From Paracoccus beibuensis (lineage in GTDB: Bacteria > Pseudomonadota > Alphaproteobacteria > Rhodobacterales > Rhodobacteraceae): DNA of 64,000 nt. A program made the position numbers and the translations under genes. Positions 9,601-18,269 of this stretch are shown here, one piece after another. Under the pieces are notes generated by a model. It saw nothing but the letters and a program-made list of their open reading frames with translations, ran no database searches and was not told the origin of the DNA. How positions within the stretch are numbered: position 1 is the first letter of the stretch; every line of letters starts with the position of its first letter. The DNA lies in NCBI RefSeq assembly GCF_026162625.1, contig NZ_JAOTBD010000008.1, forward strand, positions 1 through 64,000, read 5' to 3'.

Positions 9601-10095
9601 GACATAAAGCCGCGACGGAAAGGCGCCGGCCAGCCGGTCGGCCAGTGCCGCGGCCTTGTCGGCCTGCCCCTGCGCGATCAGCGCCCCCAATGGCCCTGTC
9701 GCGCCGCCGGTCAGGCAGATCAGCCCCTCGGCCCGTTCGCACAGCTCCTCGACCGTCACATGCGGCAGCGCGCCGCCTTCGCGCAGATAAAGGCAGGTGG
9801 ACAGCGACATCAGGTTCAGCCACCCTGCCTGGTTCTGCGCCAAAAGGACCACCGGCCCCGTCGCGTCCGCAGCCAGCGTCACCTGGCAGCCGACGATGGG
9901 CTGGACCCCGTTGTCCCTGGCCTTCACGCTGAATTCCAAGGCGGCGAACATGTTGTTCGTATCCGTCAGCGCCACGGCGGGCATGCCGGCATCTGCCGCC
10001 AAGGCAGGCAGTTTGCCCACGGGAATGGCACCTTCCAGCAACGAATGCTCGGAATGTGTGCGAAGGTGGATGAATCGGGGGGATTTCACGGTCAT
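6625..10095 (-). CDS. dnaE: DNA polymerase III alpha subunit (DnaE1)
   Basis: 1156 residues, the usual DnaE1 length. The N-terminal PHP domain begins FIHLRTHSEHSLLEGA. The palm carries the catalytic Asp pair in PDFDIDFCMDRR with a third Asp further on, followed by fingers (RPGPMENIP, YQEQVMQIAQ), a helix-hairpin-helix (LGALKGVGLDA) and an OB-fold domain near the C-terminus. It is the replicative polymerase. The ATG at 10095 begins directly before the PHP domain. The 90 bases to ruvC hold no recognisable gene. Confidence 0.97.
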   Translation of the reverse strand: MTVKSPRFIHLRTHSEHSLLEGAIPVGKLPALAADAGMPAVALTDTNNMFAALEFSVKARDNGVQPIVGCQVTLAADATGPVVLLAQNQAGWLNLMSLSTCLYLREGGALPHVTVEELCERAEGLICLTGGATGPLGALIAQGQADKAAALADRLAGAFPSRLYVELQRHPGENGQLMAAEAASEAGLIELAYGRDLPLVATNDVYFPKTTMYEAHDALICIAEKAYVDQSQPRRRLTPQHYFKSPEEMAVLFADLPEAIENTVEIARRCAFAVKKHAPILPRFADDEVAELRRQAREGLEARLKVIPHAVSVEEYHARLDFELNIIEQMGFPGYFLIVADFIGWAKAQGIPVGPGRGSGAGSLVAYALTITDLDPLAYSLLFERFLNPERVSMPDFDIDFCMDRREEVIRYVQGKYGADKVGQIITFGALLSKAAVRDVGRVLQLPFGQVDRLSKMIPVEGVKPVSITKARADEPRLREAAREEVVKRLLDYAEQLEGLYRNASTHAAGVVIGDRPLDRLVPLYRDPASDMPATQFNMKWVEQAGLVKFDFLGLKTLTVIQNAVDLINGAGRPLHVCAEGRPLYDPAPGTENQINLIPLHDKASYDLFASARTVAVFQVESSGMMDALRRMKPTCIEDIVALVALYRPGPMENIPTYCEVKNGLRELESIHPSIDHILAETQGIIVYQEQVMQIAQVMAGYSLGGADLLRRAMGKKIAAEMAKERPKFIKGSVANGVSEKKAGEVFDLLEKFANYGFNKSHAAAYAVVSYQTAWLKANHPVEFMAAVMNCDIHLTDKLAIYKRECDRMGIEIVPPCVNRSAPTFTVGPGRIYYALGALKGVGLDAMGLIHQARGDTPFRDIHDFARRVDMKRVGKRPLEMLARAGAFDGLDDNRARVMKALDALCAWSAAVQEQAASAQTSLFGGGEDLPPPRPPLTGIWLPTEKLGEEHKAIGFYLSGHPLDDYQPALKRKKVQTLAEISQDALNGPLVAQIAGTVAARMERKSAKGTQYAFVALSDPTGLYEVTVFSDLLNASRDKLEPGANVVLQVKVEPSGDQVKMLANSVAALEDFVADAGAGCLAVEMQGADTIPRLVEVLTRIRTEVVAPSRARGPIRLRIREGDEVIEIEVANDAPLTTPARQALRAIPGVLDVVEE

Positions 10096-10164
10096 GCTGG
10101 GATCACTATCGCAGGCTGGCCAAACAGTTCAATTGCCCCCGGTTGCGAAAGCGCGATAAGCATG

Positions 10165-10179
10165 TCTGGTTTGACCAGA
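10165..10179. promoter_or_regulatory. Perfect inverted repeat, candidate GntR/FadR-type operator
   Basis: TCTGGT-TTG-ACCAGA is a perfect 6-3-6 palindrome 26 bases before the start of the BMP-type ABC operon. It contains TGGT-N3-ACCA, the core bound by FadR-subfamily GntR regulators. It lies in the 109-base divergent gap between dnaE and the ABC genes. No GntR gene is present in the window. Confidence 0.5.
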
Positions 10180-10204
10180 TGGACAAAAAACGAGGGGACA
10201 GGAT

Positions 10205-11722
10205 TTGACGGCCAACGTGTTCCGCGCCGAGCGGATCGGGAAAAGCTATCCTGGTGTGCGCGCCAATGACGACGTGTCCTTTGCCGTCGCGGCCGGAGAG
10301 ATTCACGCCCTTCTGGGCGAGAACGGCGCCGGGAAGTCCACGCTGGTCAAGATGATCTATGGCCTTGTCCGGCCCGACGACGGGCGGATGTGGCTGGGTG
10401 ACGACCCCCATGCCCCGACCGACCCGCGGGCAGCGCGGGCGGCGGGCGTCGCGATGGTGTTCCAGCATTTCAGCCTGTTCGATGCGCTGACGGTCGCCGA
10501 AAACATCGCCCTGGGGATGGAGAACCCGCCGCCGCGCCGGAAACTGGCCGCACGCATCACCCAGGTCAGCCACGACTTCGGCCTGCCGCTGAACCCAGGC
10601 CGCCGCATCGTCACCTTGTCGGCGGGCGAACGCCAGCGGGTCGAGATCATCCGCTGCCTGCTGCAGAACCCGCGCCTGCTGATTATGGACGAACCGACCA
10701 GCGTGCTGACCCCGCAAGAGGCGGAGTTGCTGTTCGCCACCCTGCGCAAGCTGGCAGCAGCGGGCACGGCGATCCTCTATATCAGCCACAAGCTGGAGGA
10801 GATCCGCGCCCATTGCGACTGCGCAACGATCCTGCGCCACGGGAAGGTGGTCGACAGCTGCGATCCACGCGCCCAGTCGGCCCGCGAACTGGCCGCGATG
10901 ATGGTCGGCGGAGAGATGCGGGTGATCGACCGCAGCGGTCGCCAGGCGGGCGATGTGCTGCTGAAGGTGGAGGGGCTGTCCCAGCCCGCGCCAAGCGCCG
11001 AGGGCATGCGCCTGAAACGGGTGTCGCTGACCCTGCGCGCGGGAGAGATCCTGGGCATCGGCGGCGTCGCCGGCAACGGTCAGGAGGAACTGCTGGCGGC
11101 GCTGTCCGGCGAAGTCCGCAGCACGCCCGGCACCATCGCGCTGGAGGGCCGGGACCTGTCCAGCAAGGGCCCCGAACCGCGCCGAGTCGCGGGCCTTCTG
11201 GCCGCCCCCGAAGACCGGCTGGGGCATGCCGCCGTACCCGATTTCAGCCTGACGGAAAACACGCTGCTGACGGCAGGAGCGCGCAAGGCGCTGGTCAGGG
11301 GCGGCCTGATCGACCATGCCGGCGCCCGCACCTATGCCGAGGCGGTGATCCGCGACTTCGACGTCCGCACCCCCGGCCCCGGCACCGCCGCCCGCGCCCT
11401 GTCCGGCGGCAACCTGCAGAAATTCGTGGTCGGCCGAGAGGTCATGCAGGACCCCCGCGTGCTGGTCGTGAACCAGCCCACGTGGGGCGTCGATGCAGGC
11501 GCGGCCGCCGCCGTGCGCCAGTCGCTTCTGGACCTTGCCCGCCGCGGCGCGGGCGTCATCGTGATCTCTCAGGACCTGGATGAGCTTTTGGAACTCTCCG
11601 ACCGCTTCTGCGCGCTGAACGAGGGGCGGCTGTCCGACCCCGTCCCGACCGCCGGCCTGACGCTGGACCGCATCGGCCTGATGCTGGGCGGCGCCCACGG
11701 GATGGAGGAGGCGCGGGCATGA
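10205..11722 (+). CDS. ABC importer ATP-binding protein, BMP/nucleoside type (two ABC domains)
   Basis: 505 residues with two ABC cassettes. The first has Walker A GENGAGKST and signature LSAGERQRVE. The second has a degenerate Walker A region (GVAGNGQEE) and signature LSGGNLQK, the asymmetry usual in sugar and nucleoside (CUT2/YufO-like) importers. The start is TTG, preceded by AGGGGACAGG. The ATGA overlap with the next permease shows coupling. It energises uptake of the ligand of the BMP-family binding protein encoded three genes on, most likely a purine nucleoside or related compound. Confidence 0.88.
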   Translation: MTANVFRAERIGKSYPGVRANDDVSFAVAAGEIHALLGENGAGKSTLVKMIYGLVRPDDGRMWLGDDPHAPTDPRAARAAGVAMVFQHFSLFDALTVAENIALGMENPPPRRKLAARITQVSHDFGLPLNPGRRIVTLSAGERQRVEIIRCLLQNPRLLIMDEPTSVLTPQEAELLFATLRKLAAAGTAILYISHKLEEIRAHCDCATILRHGKVVDSCDPRAQSARELAAMMVGGEMRVIDRSGRQAGDVLLKVEGLSQPAPSAEGMRLKRVSLTLRAGEILGIGGVAGNGQEELLAALSGEVRSTPGTIALEGRDLSSKGPEPRRVAGLLAAPEDRLGHAAVPDFSLTENTLLTAGARKALVRGGLIDHAGARTYAEAVIRDFDVRTPGPGTAARALSGGNLQKFVVGREVMQDPRVLVVNQPTWGVDAGAAAAVRQSLLDLARRGAGVIVISQDLDELLELSDRFCALNEGRLSDPVPTAGLTLDRIGLMLGGAHGMEEARA

Positions 11723-12795
11723 TCCAGCTTGTCCCCCGTCAAGGCGTCTCGAACGGCTGGCAGATCGCGACGCCGCTGCTGGCCGTGCTGGCCACGATGG
11801 TCGCGGGCGGAATCCTGTTCGCGATCATTGGATATGACCCGGTGGCGGCGATCCGGACGATCTTCTGGGACCCGCTTTTCGGTCCGGCCGCTTCCTATTC
11901 GCGCCCTCAGCTTCTGGTGAAGGCCGCGCCGCTGATCCTGATCGCCTCGGGGCTGGCCGTGGGCTTCCGCGCCGGCATCTGGAACATCGGGGCCGAGGGG
12001 CAGTACATCATCGGCGGCATCACCGGGGCCGCCGTCGCGCTTGCGCTCTATCCGCTGGAGGCCTGGTGGCTGTTTCCGGTCATGGTGCTGGCTGGGCTGG
12101 CGGGGGGGTGGGCCTGGGGCATGATCCCCGCCCTTCTGCGCAACTGGTTTGGCGCGTCCGAGATCCTGGTGTCGCTGATGCTGGTCTATGTCGCGCAGCG
12201 TATCGCGGCCTGGATGGCCTTCGGCCCGATGCGCAACCCCGAGGGCATGGGCTTTCCCGGATCGCGGAACCTGCAGCAGTATCCGTCCGCAGCGAACCCT
12301 GAACTATTGACCGGGACCGGCGCACATTGGGGCGTCGTCGCGGCGGCCTTGGCCGTGCTGGCGACCTGGTTCCTGATGAGCCGCCACATCCGCGGATTCC
12401 ACCTCCGCGCTGCCGGCATCGCGCCCCGCGCGGCGCGCTTTGCAGGCGTGAACCCGCAAACGCTGGTCGCCTTCTGCCTGGGGCTCTCGGGCGCATTGGC
12501 CGGGGCCGCGGGTCTGTTCGAGGTTTCTGGTCCCGCCGGGCAGGTCACCGCCCAGCTAGGCGTCGGCTACGGCTTTACCGCGATCATCGTGGCCTTTCTG
12601 GGACGGCTGCACCCGGTGGGCATCCTGCTGGCCGGGCTGCTGCTGGCGCTGACCTATATCGGCGGCGAACTGGCGCAACTGACCATGGCCCTGCCCGCTG
12701 CCACCGTCCAGGTCTTCCAGGGGATGCTGCTGTTCTTCCTGCTAGGCTTCGACCTGCTGACCCGTTTCCAGATCCGCCGGAGCATCGCCGCATGA
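11719..12795 (+). CDS. ABC importer permease 1, BMP/nucleoside type
   Basis: 358 residues, about nine hydrophobic segments, of the branched-chain/sugar permease superfamily (BPD_transp_2). IWNIGAEGQYIIGGI is the loop motif typical of the YufP/NupP subgroup. It overlaps the ATPase upstream and the second permease downstream by ATGA. It forms the membrane channel with the next gene product. Confidence 0.88.
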   Translation: MIQLVPRQGVSNGWQIATPLLAVLATMVAGGILFAIIGYDPVAAIRTIFWDPLFGPAASYSRPQLLVKAAPLILIASGLAVGFRAGIWNIGAEGQYIIGGITGAAVALALYPLEAWWLFPVMVLAGLAGGWAWGMIPALLRNWFGASEILVSLMLVYVAQRIAAWMAFGPMRNPEGMGFPGSRNLQQYPSAANPELLTGTGAHWGVVAAALAVLATWFLMSRHIRGFHLRAAGIAPRAARFAGVNPQTLVAFCLGLSGALAGAAGLFEVSGPAGQVTAQLGVGYGFTAIIVAFLGRLHPVGILLAGLLLALTYIGGELAQLTMALPAATVQVFQGMLLFFLLGFDLLTRFQIRRSIAA

Positions 12796-13679
12796 TCGAC
12801 CCGATCTCCGTCTTCCTGCTGCTTCTGTCCGCCTCGACGCCGATCCTTTTTGCCGCACTGGGCGAACTTGTCGTCGAACGCGCCGGCGTACTGAACCTGG
12901 GCGTCGAGGGAATGATGATCGCGGGCGCATTGGCGGGCTTTGCCGCCGCCTATGCCAGCGGCAACCCGTTTCTCGGGTTTCTCGTGGCGGCACTGGCCGG
13001 AGCCACGATCTCGATGCTGTTTGCGCTGCTGACGCAGGTGTTCCTGGCCAATCAGGTCGCCTCGGGGCTGGCGCTGACGCTGTTCGGGCTGGGCCTGGCC
13101 GCCATGTTTGGCAAGCCGTTCGAAGGGGTGAGGGCGCCGCCCATGCCGATGGGACCGCTGCGCATCAACTGGATCGTCTGGCTGGGCCTTGCGATGGTGC
13201 CGGCGATCTGGTGGTTCCTCAACCGCTCTCGCGCGGGCCTGATCCTGCGGGGGGTGGGGGAAAATCACGACGCGGCGCACGCCCTCGGCTATGGCGTCCG
13301 GGCAACGCGGGCGGCAGCGGTGGCCTTTGGCGGCGCGATGGCGGGCATCGGCGGCGCCTTCATCTCGATCGCGACGGTGCTGCAATGGACCGAGGGCATG
13401 ACCGCCGGCGCGGGGTGGATCGCGCTGGCCATCGTGGTCTTTTCGCGCTGGACCGCACCGGGCGTTCTGGCTGGCGCCTGGCTTTTCGGCGGCGTCACGG
13501 TGCTGCAACTGCGCCTGCAGGCGGCGGGCGTGGACGTGCCGGTGCAGCTGTTGTCGATGGCACCCTATCTGGCGACCATCCTGGTGCTGGTCCTGATTTC
13601 GGCCCGGCAGAAGTTCAGCCGCCACGCAGGCGGCGCGGCACCCGGCTCGCTCGGGATCAATTTCCACGCGCTGCGCTAG
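12792..13679 (+). CDS. ABC importer permease 2, BMP/nucleoside type
   Basis: 295 residues, a shorter paralogue of permease 1. LNLGVEGMMIAGA is the equivalent of the permease 1 signature loop. The start overlaps the permease 1 stop by ATGA and the binding-protein gene follows after 35 bases. It is the YufQ/NupQ-like half of the heterodimeric channel. Confidence 0.88.
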   Translation: MIDPISVFLLLLSASTPILFAALGELVVERAGVLNLGVEGMMIAGALAGFAAAYASGNPFLGFLVAALAGATISMLFALLTQVFLANQVASGLALTLFGLGLAAMFGKPFEGVRAPPMPMGPLRINWIVWLGLAMVPAIWWFLNRSRAGLILRGVGENHDAAHALGYGVRATRAAAVAFGGAMAGIGGAFISIATVLQWTEGMTAGAGWIALAIVVFSRWTAPGVLAGAWLFGGVTVLQLRLQAAGVDVPVQLLSMAPYLATILVLVLISARQKFSRHAGGAAPGSLGINFHALR

Positions 13680-13714
13680 GGCGCAGCCTCCAGACCCCAA
13701 GAGGATAGACGAAC

Positions 13715-14791
13715 ATGCAACGCAGAACCCTTCTGGCCTCGGCCTCGGCGCTGATGATGGCGCTGGCCGTCCCCGCCATGGCCCAGGACGAGCCGCTGAA
13801 GGTCGGCTTCATCTATGTCGGGCCGGTCAGCGACGGCGGCTGGACCTATCAGCACGATCTGGGCCGCCAGGCGGTCGAGGAAGAGTTCGGCGACCGGGTC
13901 GAGACGACCTACCTGGAAAGCGTGCCGGAAGGCGTCGATGCCGAACGGGCGCTGACACAGCTGGCGCTGGCCGGAAACGACGTGATCTATGCGACCAGCT
14001 TCGGCTACATGGATGCGGTCATGAACGTCGCGGCCAAGTTCCCCGACATCAGGTTCGAACACAACACCGGCTACAAACGGGCCGAGAATGTCGGCACCTA
14101 TGACGGCCGCTTCTACGAAGGCCGCGCCGTGACCGGCACGATCGCCGGGCGGATGACGGAAACGAACAAGATCGGCTATATCGCCACCTTTCCGATCCCC
14201 GAAGTGATCCAGGGCATCAATTCAGCCTATATCCATGCCAAGAAGGTCAACCCGGACGTCGAAATGCGCGTGGTCTGGGCCTACAGCTGGTTCGACCCCG
14301 CGAAAGAGGCCGACGCGGCCAACGCCCTGATGGCCGAAGGGGTCGACGTGATCCTGCAGCACACCAACTCGACGGCGCCGCTGGCGCAGCTGCAGCAGGC
14401 CGGCAAGTACGGCTTTGGCCAGGCCAGCGACATGTCGTCCTTTGCGCCCGCCCCCCGCATCTCCTCGGTCTACAACAACTGGGGCGCACATTACGTGAAA
14501 AGCGTCGGCCGCATCCTGGACGGCACCTGGGAACCGGAAGCGATCTGGGGCGGCATCGGCGACGGCATCGTGGCCATCGGCGAAATCACCGAAGCGGTTC
14601 CCGCCGACGTCAAGGCCGAGGCCGAGGCGCTGCGCGCTTCCATTGCGGCGGGCGAATACCACCCATTCACGGGGCCGCTGAACAAGGCCGACGGCACCGG
14701 ATGGCTGGCCGAGGGTGAGACCGCCTCGGACGAAGAACTGCAGTCGATGAACTTCTTCGTCGAAGGCATCGACGCCCAGATCCCTCAGTAA
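13715..14791 (+). CDS. BMP-family ABC solute-binding protein
   Basis: 358 residues with a Sec signal peptide (about 1-23, cleavage after AMA). The mature part starts like Bmp/PnrA-family proteins (PLKVGFIYVGPVSDGGWTYQ). Family members bind purine nucleosides, and in some alphaproteobacteria other purine-related ligands. It is last in the four-gene operon and a strong hairpin follows. The exact ligand cannot be read from the sequence. Confidence 0.9.
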   Translation: MQRRTLLASASALMMALAVPAMAQDEPLKVGFIYVGPVSDGGWTYQHDLGRQAVEEEFGDRVETTYLESVPEGVDAERALTQLALAGNDVIYATSFGYMDAVMNVAAKFPDIRFEHNTGYKRAENVGTYDGRFYEGRAVTGTIAGRMTETNKIGYIATFPIPEVIQGINSAYIHAKKVNPDVEMRVVWAYSWFDPAKEADAANALMAEGVDVILQHTNSTAPLAQLQQAGKYGFGQASDMSSFAPAPRISSVYNNWGAHYVKSVGRILDGTWEPEAIWGGIGDGIVAIGEITEAVPADVKAEAEALRASIAAGEYHPFTGPLNKADGTGWLAEGETASDEELQSMNFFVEGIDAQIPQ

Positions 14792-14800
14792 CACGACGAC

Positions 14801-14836
14801 GCTGTCGCAGAGCCGCCCGATGCGGCCTGCGACAGC
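14801..14836 (+). terminator. Hairpin after the BMP ABC operon
   Basis: A nine-base outer stem (GCTGTCGCA/TGCGACAGC) and a five-base inner stem (GCCGC/GCGGC) enclose a five-base loop. No U-tract follows. A second seven-base stem (GTCCGGC/GCCGGAC) follows at 14840-14866. It probably ends or stabilises the transcript. Confidence 0.55.
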
Positions 14837-14893
14837 AGGTCCGGCTCGCCTTGGAGGGGCCGGACAAGCCATCTTCAGTTCCGTCAGGTGTCC

Positions 14894-16024
14894 ATGTCGC
14901 GTGTTTCTCCGTTCGCTCCGTGGATCAAGCGGATCTATCGCAGCCTTCCATCCGGATGGTCGGCCGCCTTGGACCTGTATCACACGCAGCGATACGGCGG
15001 TCGCAGACCGCCGGCGCGCCTGGACGTGATGACCTCGGTCGGCGGTCCGAACGTGGACGTGCTTCAGGTCATGCTGCTGTCGCTGTCGCGCGCCCATCCC
15101 GGCGACCGGATCGTGTTCTGGCTGCTGGAACTGCGCATCCCACCCAAGCAGATGCATGACCTGACGAGGTTCTGCGAGGGGCTGCAGAACCTGGAACTGC
15201 GTCCCATCAAGCTGCCCGACCCGGCCAGCTTCGACCGCCTGCGCGCCCTGGGCGGTAAGCCGGACAGTGCCCGGTTTCTTTGGCTGGCCGCCCATCGCCA
15301 CATCCCGGAAACGGTCAGCCGGGTGATCTATCTCGATGCGCTGGACCTTCTTGTCACGGGTGACCTGGTCCCGCTTCTTCGGCATCCCTTTCTCGGTCAC
15401 CGCCTTGTCGCCTGCCGCGAAGGGCTCAATCGCCCGCCGTTGCTGATCGGGCCGGCGATCCGCGCCCATGCGCGGGGCGCGACCCTGCCAACCCTGCGGC
15501 GGATGGCGCGCGGGCTGATGAACAGCGGTTCGATGGTCATCGACCTCGACCGGATGCGCCGCGACGACATCGGGATGGAGGCCTATCTGCAGACGGCCGA
15601 ATGGGCACGCGGCAACCTGGGGCTTTCGTTTGGCGATCAGGGCATCTATTCGCTGACCCACGGCAGCGACTACGCGCAGGCCCATGACCGCTATAACCAC
15701 CGGTTCTTCGACGAGCCGGAGGGCCGCAGGATGGCGCGGCCCGCGGTGATCCACTATGCCGGGACCATGCCCAAGCCCTTCGAATGGCTTGTGACGCCGG
15801 CGCAGGAGGCGGCGATCAGCAGGCATGTGCAGCAGGATCGCGCGGGGGAACTGGTGCTGAATCCGGTGCAGTCGATCCGGCCAGCGCAGTTCCCCTATTT
15901 TCACCGGTGGTGGGATCTTTGCGCGCAAACGCCCGTCCATGGGCGCATCCGATCTCATGCGCAGGCCAAGGCCACCGCGGCCCTGGCGCAGATCGGCGTC
16001 GATCCGGACCGACCCGCGTCGTGA
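14894..16024 (+). CDS. Glycosyltransferase family 8-like protein
   Basis: 376 residues without a signal peptide or membrane segment. Landmarks in GT8 order are VIYLDALDLLVTGDL (about 146-160), NSGSMVIDL (about 213), GDQGIYS and the C-terminal HYAGTMPKPFEW. GT8 enzymes use a DxD motif for metal and sugar nucleotide; here the pair is spaced DALD (residues 148 and 151), which is atypical. The ATG at 14894 is chosen over a GTG at 14888 because AGG lies six bases upstream. Acceptor unknown; it stands alone between an ABC operon and convergent purU. Confidence 0.68.
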   Translation: MSRVSPFAPWIKRIYRSLPSGWSAALDLYHTQRYGGRRPPARLDVMTSVGGPNVDVLQVMLLSLSRAHPGDRIVFWLLELRIPPKQMHDLTRFCEGLQNLELRPIKLPDPASFDRLRALGGKPDSARFLWLAAHRHIPETVSRVIYLDALDLLVTGDLVPLLRHPFLGHRLVACREGLNRPPLLIGPAIRAHARGATLPTLRRMARGLMNSGSMVIDLDRMRRDDIGMEAYLQTAEWARGNLGLSFGDQGIYSLTHGSDYAQAHDRYNHRFFDEPEGRRMARPAVIHYAGTMPKPFEWLVTPAQEAAISRHVQQDRAGELVLNPVQSIRPAQFPYFHRWWDLCAQTPVHGRIRSHAQAKATAALAQIGVDPDRPAS

Positions 16025-16033
16025 CGGACGGGT

Positions 16034-16918
16034 TCAGCCCATGCGTTCGCTGGCATAGCTGCCGGGGGACGGGGGGAAGACCACCGTCTTGGCGCCGTTC
16101 AGGAAGACGCGGCCATGGATATGCGCGTGGACCGCGCGGGCCAGCACCTGCGCCTCGACGTCACGGCCCAGGCTCACATAGTCACCGGGCGACTGCGCAT
16201 GGGTCACGCGTGCGGTGTCCTGCTCGATGATCGGCCCCTCGTCCAGGTCGGCGGTGACATAGTGGCTGGTCGCGCCGATCAGCTTCACGCCCCGCTCATA
16301 CGCCTGCTTGTAGGGGTTCGCGCCCTTGAAACTGGGCAGAAAGGAATGGTGGATGTTGATGATCCGTCCCGACATCTCCTGGCACATCCGGTCGGACAGC
16401 ACCTGCATGTAGCGGGCAAGGACCACCAGTTCCGCGCCGGTCTGCTCGATGATCTCCATCTGCTGCGCCTCGGCCTGGGCCTTGGTGTCGGCTGTCACGC
16501 GGATCATGTGGAAGGGGATGTCGTGGTTGACGACCACCTTCTGGTATTCATGGTGGTTCGAGATGACGCCGACGATGTCGATCGGCAGCGCCCCGATGCG
16601 CCAGCGGTACAGCAGGTCGTTCAGGCAGTGCCCGAAGCGGCTGACCATGATCAGCACCTTCTTCTTGACGCTGTCGTCGCTGATTTCGGCCTGCATGCCG
16701 AAGCGCGTCGCGATGTCGGCAAAGCCTGCGCGCAGGCTGTCCAGCGTCGCGGCACCTTCGGACCGGAAGCTGACGCGCATGAAGAAGCGCCCCGTTTCCA
16801 CATCGTCAAACTGGGCGCTGTCGGTGATGTTGCAATCCGCGTCCGCCAGAAAACCCGAGATCGCCGCGACGATGCCGCGGGTCGATGCGCAGGTCACGCG
16901 CAGGGTATAGCTCTTCAT
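16034..16918 (-). CDS. purU: PurU, formyltetrahydrofolate deformylase
   Basis: 294 residues: an N-terminal ACT domain (about 1-85, YTLRVTCASTRGIVAAISGF) and a formyltransferase-fold catalytic domain with IINIHHSFLPSF and SHYVTADLDEGPII, which carry the conserved His and Asp. It converts 10-formyl-THF to THF and formate, balancing one-carbon units. The start is the ATG at the beginning of the ACT domain. It converges on the glycosyltransferase gene with a nine-base gap. Confidence 0.94.
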   Translation of the reverse strand: MKSYTLRVTCASTRGIVAAISGFLADADCNITDSAQFDDVETGRFFMRVSFRSEGAATLDSLRAGFADIATRFGMQAEISDDSVKKKVLIMVSRFGHCLNDLLYRWRIGALPIDIVGVISNHHEYQKVVVNHDIPFHMIRVTADTKAQAEAQQMEIIEQTGAELVVLARYMQVLSDRMCQEMSGRIINIHHSFLPSFKGANPYKQAYERGVKLIGATSHYVTADLDEGPIIEQDTARVTHAQSPGDYVSLGRDVEAQVLARAVHAHIHGRVFLNGAKTVVFPPSPGSYASERMG

Positions 16919-17036
16919 GCGTCGGTCGTCCCCTTGTTGCCCAAGCGCGAGGACCATGCCCCGCGCCACGGACATTTCGACCGATTGTCCGGGAATGACA
17001 ATCGCGTTTGCGACAGGGCGCGCGCGCCCCGCGACA

Positions 17037-18203
17037 TCAGGCGGCGGGCAGGCGCGCCTCGACCATGCCGGCATACCAGCTGGAGCCTGCCGGAATCGCA
17101 TCGTCGTTGAAGTTGTAGGCGGGGTGGTGAACCATCGCCGTGTCGCCGTTGCCGACCCAGATATAGGCGCCGGGGCGTTCGTTCAGCATATAGCTGAAAT
17201 CCTCGCCGCCCATCATCGGCTGCATGTCCATGTTGATGTCGCCGGCGATCTGGCGCGCAACGTCCGCCGCCCAATCCGTCGCCTGTTCGTCGTTCATGGT
17301 GACCGGATAGCCGCGCTCATAGTTGATGTCGGCCTTGGCGCCCATGGCAGCGGCGATGTTGGTGGCGACGCGGGTGATGCCTTCCTGCAGCTGGTCGCGG
17401 ACGGCGGGGTCCAGGCTGCGGGCGGTGCCCTTCAGCTTGACCACCTGCGGGATCACGTTGTGCGCCGTCGAATCCGTGCTGACCACGCAGACCGAGATCA
17501 CGGCATTCTTCAGCGGGTCGATGTTGCGCGCCACGACCGATTGCACGGCCACGATGATCTGCGCGGCCGTCAGCGTCGTGTCGATGCATTCATGCGGCTT
17601 GGCGGCATGGCCGCCCTTGCCGGTCACGGTGATGTCGAACTGGTCGGCGGCGGCCATCATCGCCCCCGGACGGATCGAGAAGCTGCCCACCGGCATGCCC
17701 GGCATGTTGTGCATGCCGTAGAATTCGTCGATCTTCCAGCGGTCGACCAGGCCGTCCTTCACCATCGCCTCGCCCCCTGCCCCGCCTTCCTCGGCGGGCT
17801 GGAAGATCACGATGGCGGTGCCGTCGAAGTTGCGCGTCTCGGCCAGGTACTTGGCCGCGCCCAATAGCATGGCGGTGTGCCCGTCATGGCCGCAGGCATG
17901 CATCTTGCCCGGCGTCTTGGAGGCGTATTCCACGCCCGTCTGTTCGCTGATCGGCAGCGCGTCCATGTCGGCGCGCAGGCCGATCACGCGGCCCTTGCTG
18001 TCGGTCCTGCCCTTGATGACGCCCACGACGCCGGTGCGGCCCACGCCCTCGGTGACCTCGTCGCAGCCGAATTCGCGCAGCAGTTCGGCCACGCGGCCCG
18101 CCGTGCGGTGGACGTCATAGAGCAGTTCTGGATGTTCGTGGAAGTCCCGGCGCCAGGCGGTGATCTCGGGCAGAAGTTCGGCGAAACGGTTCTTGACGGG
18201 CAT
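17037..18203 (-). CDS. M20 family amidohydrolase (hippurate hydrolase-like)
   Basis: 388 residues. MHACGHDGHTAMLLGAA and PAEEGGAGGEAM are the metal-binding and catalytic motifs of the HipO/aminoacylase branch of M20D peptidases, which hydrolyse N-acyl amino acids. The lid/dimerisation domain lies about 185-295. It is downstream of the flavoprotein and ABC ATPase genes on the same strand, separated by 66 bases. This suggests it deacylates an imported N-acyl compound. Substrate inferred, not shown. Confidence 0.88.
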   Translation of the reverse strand: MPVKNRFAELLPEITAWRRDFHEHPELLYDVHRTAGRVAELLREFGCDEVTEGVGRTGVVGVIKGRTDSKGRVIGLRADMDALPISEQTGVEYASKTPGKMHACGHDGHTAMLLGAAKYLAETRNFDGTAIVIFQPAEEGGAGGEAMVKDGLVDRWKIDEFYGMHNMPGMPVGSFSIRPGAMMAAADQFDITVTGKGGHAAKPHECIDTTLTAAQIIVAVQSVVARNIDPLKNAVISVCVVSTDSTAHNVIPQVVKLKGTARSLDPAVRDQLQEGITRVATNIAAAMGAKADINYERGYPVTMNDEQATDWAADVARQIAGDINMDMQPMMGGEDFSYMLNERPGAYIWVGNGDTAMVHHPAYNFNDDAIPAGSSWYAGMVEARLPAA

Positions 18204-18269
18204 GGTGATCTCCTTCGGGAATGCAGGTTGGCGATTTCCTGCATGATCTGCAAGAGGGCCGCGCGGGCT

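Noticed and set aside
7063..10269. A plus-strand open frame of over 1000 codons antisense to dnaE
   Set aside because: It is His/Arg/Gln-rich without domain logic and lies wholly opposite an intact, motif-complete DnaE; it is a shadow caused by high GC and codon bias.
16919..17036. Possible regulatory RNA or extra N-terminus upstream of purU
   Set aside because: The open frame extending upstream lacks protein-like composition, and no conserved riboswitch motif was visible.
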